Assembly (NCBI GenBank): GCA_020638595.1
Contig: JACKIG010000052.1
Coordinates: 1 to 10,865, forward strand
DNA from: Rhodospirillaceae bacterium
GTDB taxonomy: Bacteria > Pseudomonadota > Alphaproteobacteria > DSM-16000 > Inquilinaceae
DNA length: 10,865 nt
Direction of reading: 5' to 3'
This document shows positions 6,479 to 10,865 of the stretch, piece by piece; position 1 is the stretch's first letter; every line of letters begins with the position of its first letter. The notes below the pieces were generated by a model. The model did not search any database, was not told the origin of the DNA, and worked only from the letters and a program-made list of their open reading frames with translations. The position numbers were made by a program, and so were the translations under genes.

Positions 6479-8563
6479 TCAGCGGTCCTGCAAGACCCGC
6501 TTGCGCAGCTCCATGAGCAGCCAGTTGGCGATGTCCAGCCAGCCGAAATCCTGGCAGAGGTCGTAGAGCGCCGCCAGCTGGCTATCGATCCGGTTGGCGA
6601 GGTCCTCGTCGCGCCGCCCGGCGCTGATGGCGGCCTGGGCGGCGCCGACGACTTCCTTGGCCAGGTTGACGACGCCGTCATGGACTTCCGTGACCAGGTC
6701 GTGAAGCAGCGGCCGTGCCTCCTGGTCGTCCAGGCGCGTGGCGAACAGGTAGAGGAAGCCCAGCTGCTTCAGCTTGCCGGTGAAGCTGCCGACATCCGCC
6801 TGGCCCTGCTGCGTCTCGGCAATCACCTCGTCGACGGTCAGTTGGGCAAGCTTGCGTGCGTTGGCGATGAACTCCGCAATCACCTCGCGGCCGATGCCCG
6901 CGGTGACGGCGCTGCCCGGAAGGTCGATGCCCATGTCCTTCTCGACCAGGCGCTCGGCGATCACGATCAGCTCTTCGATCTCGACCAGCAGGTTGGCGAC
7001 GCCGAACCGGGCCAGGGCATCGCCGGTCTGCGTGAACTGGCGGACGATCGCGTTCACCTTCTGCATCACCTGGCTGGCGAACATCACCAGCGACGACCGG
7101 ACCTGCGCAACCTCACGGCCGGCGTCCAGCTCCTCCAGCGCCAGCTGGATGGCGTCGAGGCGCATGAAGTCGAGGGAAATGCGCAGGATGTCCGGATCGT
7201 CCTCGCTGAACAGCAGCCGGCTCAGCGTTGCCGAATACCCGAAGAAGACGCCGGCGAGTTCGGTCTTGATCCGCTCCAGCGCGGTGGCACCGGCCCGGGC
7301 GGCGGCCAGCCTGTCCAGCGCACCGTGCAGGCTGCGGAACAGGCGGACGCAGAACAGCCAGTCGCCGCGGATCTCCGCACTCTCGCGCCCCGGGATCGGG
7401 GCACCCTTGACGATGCGGTCGGCCAGGCCGGGCAGGACCCGCCCGTCGATCAGCCGCACCAGCCGGTCTTCGTTGGGCTGGCCGCCAAGCCGTTGCGACA
7501 GCAGAACGAAGTCGTCCAGCCAGGCTGTCAGGCGGTCCAGGTGGCGGCCGGTCGTCTCCCCGCCAAGCGCCTCGCGTATCTCCGCCTCGATCGACGCTTC
7601 CAGGCGGTCCAGGGCACGCTTGACGCCGCTGTCGGTACTGACGGCCGACGCGGGCACCCGCTCGCCGCCATCCGCCGGTGCCTCGCTCTCGCCCAGCGGG
7701 CGCACCGCAGGGGCGGCGGTGCCGATATATCCGCGGCTTCGCTCTGCCGCGGTCCGCAGCGCGGTTGCGAACTCGGCCGCGGTGGCAAAGCGCTGCTCGG
7801 GCTGCTTGGCCAGGGCCTTCATGATGACGGCATCGAAGGCCGGCGGGATCCCGGCCGCCACCGTCGACGGCAGGGGCGGGTCGACGAAGATCAGCTGCTG
7901 CATCACCGCCGCCAGCGATCCGTCGAAAGGCCGCTTGCGCGTCAGCATCTGGTACAGCAGCACGCCGACGGAGAACATGTCGGCGCGATGGTCGACGGCG
8001 TGGCCCTGAAGCTGCTCGGGCGCCATATAGGCCGGTGTGCCGATCATGTCGCCGGTCTGCGTCAGCTCCGAGGCGGCGACATGGGCGACGCCGAAATCGG
8101 TCAGCACGATGCTGGCATCCTGGCGCACCCGGACATTGGCCGGCTTGATGTCGCGGTGGACGACGCGGCGGCGGTGGGCATAGTTCAGCGCGTCGAGAAG
8201 CTGCAAGGTCAGATGGACGACCTCGTCCACGCCCAGCGGCGGCTGGCGGACCAGCAGTTCCTTCAGGTCCTGCCCTTCGATGAAATCCATGGCCATATAG
8301 GCCAAGCCGCCGGCCTCGCCGTAGTCGCGCACCTTGATGATGTTGGGATGGTCGAAAGCCATGCCGATGCGCGCTTCCATCTGGAAGCGGGCGATGACCG
8401 CTTGTTCGTCGCTGGCGGTGGCCAGGTCGCGGCGCAGCGTCTTGATGGCCAGCGGCCTGCCGCCTTCCGCCGTGTGGGCACGGTAGACGACGCCCATCGC
8501 CCCGCGGCCGAGGACGGCCTCGATCCGGTACGGCCCCAGGGTGTCGATCTCATGCTCGGGCAT
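6479..8563 (-). CDS. Hanks-type Ser/Thr protein kinase with long unassigned C-terminal region
   Basis: A 694-residue protein that should phosphorylate Ser/Thr residues of partner proteins. The kinase domain (about 12-275) has every catalytic element: P-loop LGRGAMGVVY (18-27), K41 in LAIK, E63 in the C-helix, HRDIKPAN (136-143, base D138), DFG (156-158) and GTPAYMAPE (175-183). A Pro/Ala/Gly-rich linker follows to about 320. The remaining 370 residues look mostly helical and match no domain I recognise. No membrane segment is visible, unlike PknB or PpkA, so the kinase is probably soluble. Start: the ATG at 8563 with GGGG 6 bases upstream; the GTG at 8575 is in frame but its GAGGG touches the start codon. 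The gene lies 65 bases after the STAS gene and upstream of the RsbW-like gene. Its position beside clpV recalls the threonine phosphorylation control of some type VI systems. Targets are unknown. Confidence 0.92.
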   Translation of the reverse strand: MPEHEIDTLGPYRIEAVLGRGAMGVVYRAHTAEGGRPLAIKTLRRDLATASDEQAVIARFQMEARIGMAFDHPNIIKVRDYGEAGGLAYMAMDFIEGQDLKELLVRQPPLGVDEVVHLTLQLLDALNYAHRRRVVHRDIKPANVRVRQDASIVLTDFGVAHVAASELTQTGDMIGTPAYMAPEQLQGHAVDHRADMFSVGVLLYQMLTRKRPFDGSLAAVMQQLIFVDPPLPSTVAAGIPPAFDAVIMKALAKQPEQRFATAAEFATALRTAAERSRGYIGTAAPAVRPLGESEAPADGGERVPASAVSTDSGVKRALDRLEASIEAEIREALGGETTGRHLDRLTAWLDDFVLLSQRLGGQPNEDRLVRLIDGRVLPGLADRIVKGAPIPGRESAEIRGDWLFCVRLFRSLHGALDRLAAARAGATALERIKTELAGVFFGYSATLSRLLFSEDDPDILRISLDFMRLDAIQLALEELDAGREVAQVRSSLVMFASQVMQKVNAIVRQFTQTGDALARFGVANLLVEIEELIVIAERLVEKDMGIDLPGSAVTAGIGREVIAEFIANARKLAQLTVDEVIAETQQGQADVGSFTGKLKQLGFLYLFATRLDDQEARPLLHDLVTEVHDGVVNLAKEVVGAAQAAISAGRRDEDLANRIDSQLAALYDLCQDFGWLDIANWLLMELRKRVLQDR

Positions 8564-8628
8564 CGAATGCCCCACCCCTCGTCATTGGCCGCCACCGCGA
8601 CGCCCCGGATCGATCGTACGCCCAGCGG

Positions 8629-8967
8629 TCAGCGGCTGGACAATGCGGCGATCGCCTCGTCGGCGCTGGCATGGATCTCGAAGATGGACGAAAACCCGCT
8701 GATGTCGAACACTTCCCGCACGCTCTTCTGCATGGCCGCAAGGGCAAGCCGGGCATTCTGCGCCCGCGCCTGCTTCGTGGCCAGCAGCAGTACGCGAAGC
8801 CCGGCACTGCTGATGTAGTCCAGCCGCTCCAGGTCGACGACCACTGCCGCCCCGCCGCCGATCACGGCCATCAGGCGGCTTTCGAAATCGCGGGCGCTGT
8901 AGCTGTCGACGCGACCGATGGGGGCGATCCTGGTCACAGGACCGACAGCCGACTGTTCGATGTCCAT
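8629..8967 (-). CDS. STAS-domain protein, anti-sigma factor antagonist type
   Basis: A 112-residue, single-domain protein of the SpoIIAA/RsbV type. Such proteins bind an RsbW-like partner when unphosphorylated and let go when a conserved serine is phosphorylated. The key stretch is LERLDYISSAGLRVLLLATK at about residues 46-65; S54 aligns with the phosphorylated Ser58 of SpoIIAA, as I align it by eye. The beta strands VTRIAPIGRVDSYSA and AAVVVDLERL and the C-terminal VREVFDISGFSSIFEI are also typical. The frame is open upstream to 9111, but the extra part is Arg/Pro-rich and unlike the family. The ATG at 8967 with GGAG 11 bases upstream fits the normal domain length. It is the first gene of the leftward group STAS - kinase - RsbW-like ATPase and diverges from clpV. 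The likely partner is the RsbW-like protein encoded at 5947-6369. Confidence 0.9.
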   Translation of the reverse strand: MDIEQSAVGPVTRIAPIGRVDSYSARDFESRLMAVIGGGAAVVVDLERLDYISSAGLRVLLLATKQARAQNARLALAAMQKSVREVFDISGFSSIFEIHASADEAIAALSSR

Positions 8968-9265
8968 GGGTCGCGCACTCCGACGGCGAGATCGTGCTGC
9001 GGGCATACCAAGCCACGGCGGCGCACACAAGCGGGCGCGAGCCGGGCGAATGGAAGCAGCCCGCGACGGGCGGGATAGGACCGGGCGTAACCTCGCCGCG
9101 CCGCCTGGCATCCAACATCGCCGCGATGTCGATGATTTATCATTTGGCCTCGAAGCGGTAATCGCGCATTAATCGACGGCCCCCCACAAATGGGTTTCAA
9201 GGCCGCCACGCCCTTATCGATCCCGAGGGCGATGTGCAGGCCACGATAGGGCAGGAGGACACGCA
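8968..9265. promoter_or_regulatory. Divergent spacer between the signalling operon and clpV
   Basis: This 298-base gap should hold the promoters for both directions. It is GC-rich except for a lower-GC patch at about 9126-9176. The patch contains an inverted repeat ATGAT-TT-ATCAT (9132-9143) and a direct repeat TAATCG at 9159-9164 and 9170-9175, which repeats at 11 bases, one helical turn. TATCAT (9138-9143) could serve as a rightward -10 but has no convincing -35. No sigma-54 site was found. Short open frames that cross the gap look like chance. The features are suggestive of regulator binding only. Confidence 0.4.
9253..9258 (+). promoter_or_regulatory. Ribosome binding site of clpV/tssH
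   Basis: A perfect AGGAGG lies 7 bases before the ATG at 9266, fixing the start and suggesting efficient translation. Confidence 0.8.
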
Positions 9266-10865
9266 ATGGCATCCGTCGACCTGAAGTCCCTCGTGGCGAA
9301 GCTCAATGATCCGTGCCGCCGGTCGCTGGAAGGGGCTGCCGGTCTGACGTTGTCGCGCACGCATTACAACATCGAGATCGAGCATTGGCTGCTGAAGTTG
9401 TTGGAAGTCAACAACAGCGACTTGGCCAAGATCTTCGCCCATTATGAAATCGACGCTGCCCGCCTGACCGCAGACCTGACCCGACTCTTGGATAAGTTGA
9501 AGACGGGCAACGCCCGTCCCCCGGCCCTCTCGCCCAATGTCGTTGCCCTTGCCCGCGAGGCCTGGGTCCTGGGGTCGCTGCAATACGGTGCGGCGCATGT
9601 CCGGTCCGGCCACCTGCTGGCAGCGTTCCTGCTGGACGACACGCTGGCCCCGTTCGCCCAGGGCGCATCCGGGCAGTTCGCCAAGATCCAGCCCGAGGCG
9701 CTGAAGCGGGACCTGCCGACGATCATCGCCGACAGCGCCGAAGCCGAGATCGCTGCGGCGGCGGTTGCCGCGGGCGGTGCGCCCGGGGTCACGCCGACGG
9801 CCACGGGGCCGACGGCCACGCCCAATCTCGATCAGTTCACCGTCGACGTGACGGCGCAGGCGGCGGCCGGCAAGATCGACCCGGTGCTGGGCCGCGATGT
9901 GGAAATCCGCCAGATCATCGATATCCTGACGCGACGGCGGCAGAACAACCCGATCCTGACCGGCGAGGCCGGTGTCGGCAAGACCGCGGTGGTCGAAGGC
10001 TTCGCCATGCGCATCGTCGAGAACGATGTGCCGCCGGCCTTGCAGAACGTGTCGATCCGCAGCCTCGACCTGGGCCTGCTGCAGGCCGGTGCCGGCATGA
10101 AGGGGGAGTTCGAGAACCGCTTGAAGTCGGTGATCGAAGAGGTCAAGGCCTCGCCCAAGCCGATCATCATGTTCATCGACGAGGCGCATACGCTGATCGG
10201 CGCCGGCGGCCAGGCCGGCCAGGGCGATGCCGCCAACCTGCTGAAGCCGGCCTTGGCCCGCGGCGAGCTGCGCACCATCGCCGCCACCACCTGGGCCGAA
10301 TACAAAAAATACTTCGAACGCGACCCCGCGCTGACCCGCCGCTTCCAGGTGGTCAAGGTGGAGGAGCCGAGCGAGCCCGCCGCCATCGGCATGATGCGCG
10401 GCGTCGTCGCCAAGCTGGAAGGCCACCACGGCGTGCGCATCCTTGACGAGGCGGTCGTGGAGTCGGTGCGGCTGTCGAGCCGCTACATCCCCGGCCGCCA
10501 GCTGCCGGACAAGAGCGTCAGCCTGCTGGACACCGCCTGTGCGCGGGTGCGGATGAGCCAGGCCGCCACGCCGGCGGCGGTGGAGGACCGGCGCCGGCGC
10601 ATCGACCTCTTGACCACCGAGATCGATATCCTGGAGCGCGAGGCGGCCTCCGGCGCCGATCATGCCGCCCAGATCGCCGAGCTGCGCCAGGTCCGCCAGC
10701 AGACGGAAGACGAACTCGCCGCCCTGAACGAGCGCTGGGAGACGGAGAAGGAGCTGGTCGGCAAGGCGCGCGAGCTGCGCGGGAAGCTGGAAACCGCCCA
10801 TGCCAATGAGATCAAGGGCGAAGCCAAGGCCGAAGGCGGCGAAGCGGCGCCGGCACCCAGCGAGG
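9266..10865 (+). CDS. tssH: Type VI secretion ATPase ClpV/TssH (N-terminal part, cut by right edge)
   Basis: The first 533 residues of a Clp/Hsp100 AAA+ ATPase are visible. ClpV disassembles contracted TssB/TssC sheaths in the cytoplasm so the type VI secretion machine can fire again. The N-domain opens with SLVAKLNDPCRRSLEGAA and THYNIEIEHWLLKLLE, the ClpV form of the Clp N-repeat that binds the sheath. An Ala/Pro/Thr-rich linker (about 158-185, TPTATGPTATP) leads to the first AAA+ module. That module has Walker A GEAGVGKT (233-240), Walker B IIMFIDEAHTLIG (D305, E306) and the arginine pair in DPALTRRFQ (R358, R359). TIAATTWAEYKKYFERDPAL is strongly ClpV-like rather than ClpB-like. A charged coiled-coil middle segment spans about 440-520. 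The second AAA+ module lies beyond the edge. Other type VI genes are expected to the right. The gene faces away from the kinase/partner-switch genes. Confidence 0.93.
   Translation, partial: MASVDLKSLVAKLNDPCRRSLEGAAGLTLSRTHYNIEIEHWLLKLLEVNNSDLAKIFAHYEIDAARLTADLTRLLDKLKTGNARPPALSPNVVALAREAWVLGSLQYGAAHVRSGHLLAAFLLDDTLAPFAQGASGQFAKIQPEALKRDLPTIIADSAEAEIAAAAVAAGGAPGVTPTATGPTATPNLDQFTVDVTAQAAAGKIDPVLGRDVEIRQIIDILTRRRQNNPILTGEAGVGKTAVVEGFAMRIVENDVPPALQNVSIRSLDLGLLQAGAGMKGEFENRLKSVIEEVKASPKPIIMFIDEAHTLIGAGGQAGQGDAANLLKPALARGELRTIAATTWAEYKKYFERDPALTRRFQVVKVEEPSEPAAIGMMRGVVAKLEGHHGVRILDEAVVESVRLSSRYIPGRQLPDKSVSLLDTACARVRMSQAATPAAVEDRRRRIDLLTTEIDILEREAASGADHAAQIAELRQVRQQTEDELAALNERWETEKELVGKARELRGKLETAHANEIKGEAKAEGGEAAPAPSE

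Noticed and set aside
6203..8818. 871-codon plus-strand open frame opposite the kinase
   Set aside because: It is antisense to a kinase with every catalytic motif intact; its composition and lack of any motif mark it as a shadow.
9140..9165. Possible sigma-54 promoter (TGGC at 9145) before clpV, as in some type VI loci
   Set aside because: The downstream TTGC element is absent at the required distance, so the match is only four bases.
9792..9830. CCGACGGCCACG repeated twice
   Set aside because: It encodes the Thr/Pro/Ala linker of ClpV; it is ordinary low-complexity coding sequence rather than a separate repeat element.
9197..10801. 534-codon minus-strand open frame opposite clpV
   Set aside because: The plus strand encodes ClpV with intact Walker motifs and a perfect ribosome site; the antisense product has no recognisable domain.

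Overview
The window is GC-rich (by eye roughly 65%) and densely coded. GC-rich codon choice, a Tat-exported TRAP solute receptor with a fused DctQM permease, and a ClpV-type ATPase suggest an alphaproteobacterium, perhaps Rhodospirillales-like. That placement is inference; the window has no rRNA or other phylogenetic marker. Nine protein genes are supported, two of them cut by the window edges. No RNA gene, insertion sequence or CRISPR array was seen, and no gap between genes exceeds 300 bases. Left region (1-2173): an FkbM-family methyltransferase runs leftward off the edge. It is divergent from a rightward pair, a class I SAM-dependent methyltransferase and, 6 bases later, a single-pass membrane protein of the DUF2459 (TIGR02117) family. 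A 12-bp perfect palindrome that looks like a dispersed intergenic repeat lies in the divergent gap. Middle region (2187-5711, minus strand): a two-gene TRAP transporter cassette. The Tat-signal-bearing solute receptor is transcribed first and the fused DctQ-DctM permease second. The 75-base gap between them holds a strong stem-loop without a U-tract, the kind of element that can set unequal receptor and permease levels. No catabolic enzyme or regulator sits beside the cassette, so the substrate is open; the sequences look closest to the 2-oxo acid and chloroaromatic/mannitol-type TRAP branches. Right region (5947-10865): a leftward run of STAS protein (anti-sigma factor antagonist type), soluble Hanks-type Ser/Thr kinase with a long unassigned C-terminal half, and RsbW-like ATPase (anti-sigma factor type). 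Facing it across a 298-base spacer is the start of a type VI secretion ClpV/TssH ATPase gene that leaves the right edge. The three signalling proteins have the parts of a phosphorylation-controlled partner switch plus a separate Hanks kinase. Their position beside clpV suggests, but does not prove, that they control a type VI secretion system. This is the most interesting part of the window.
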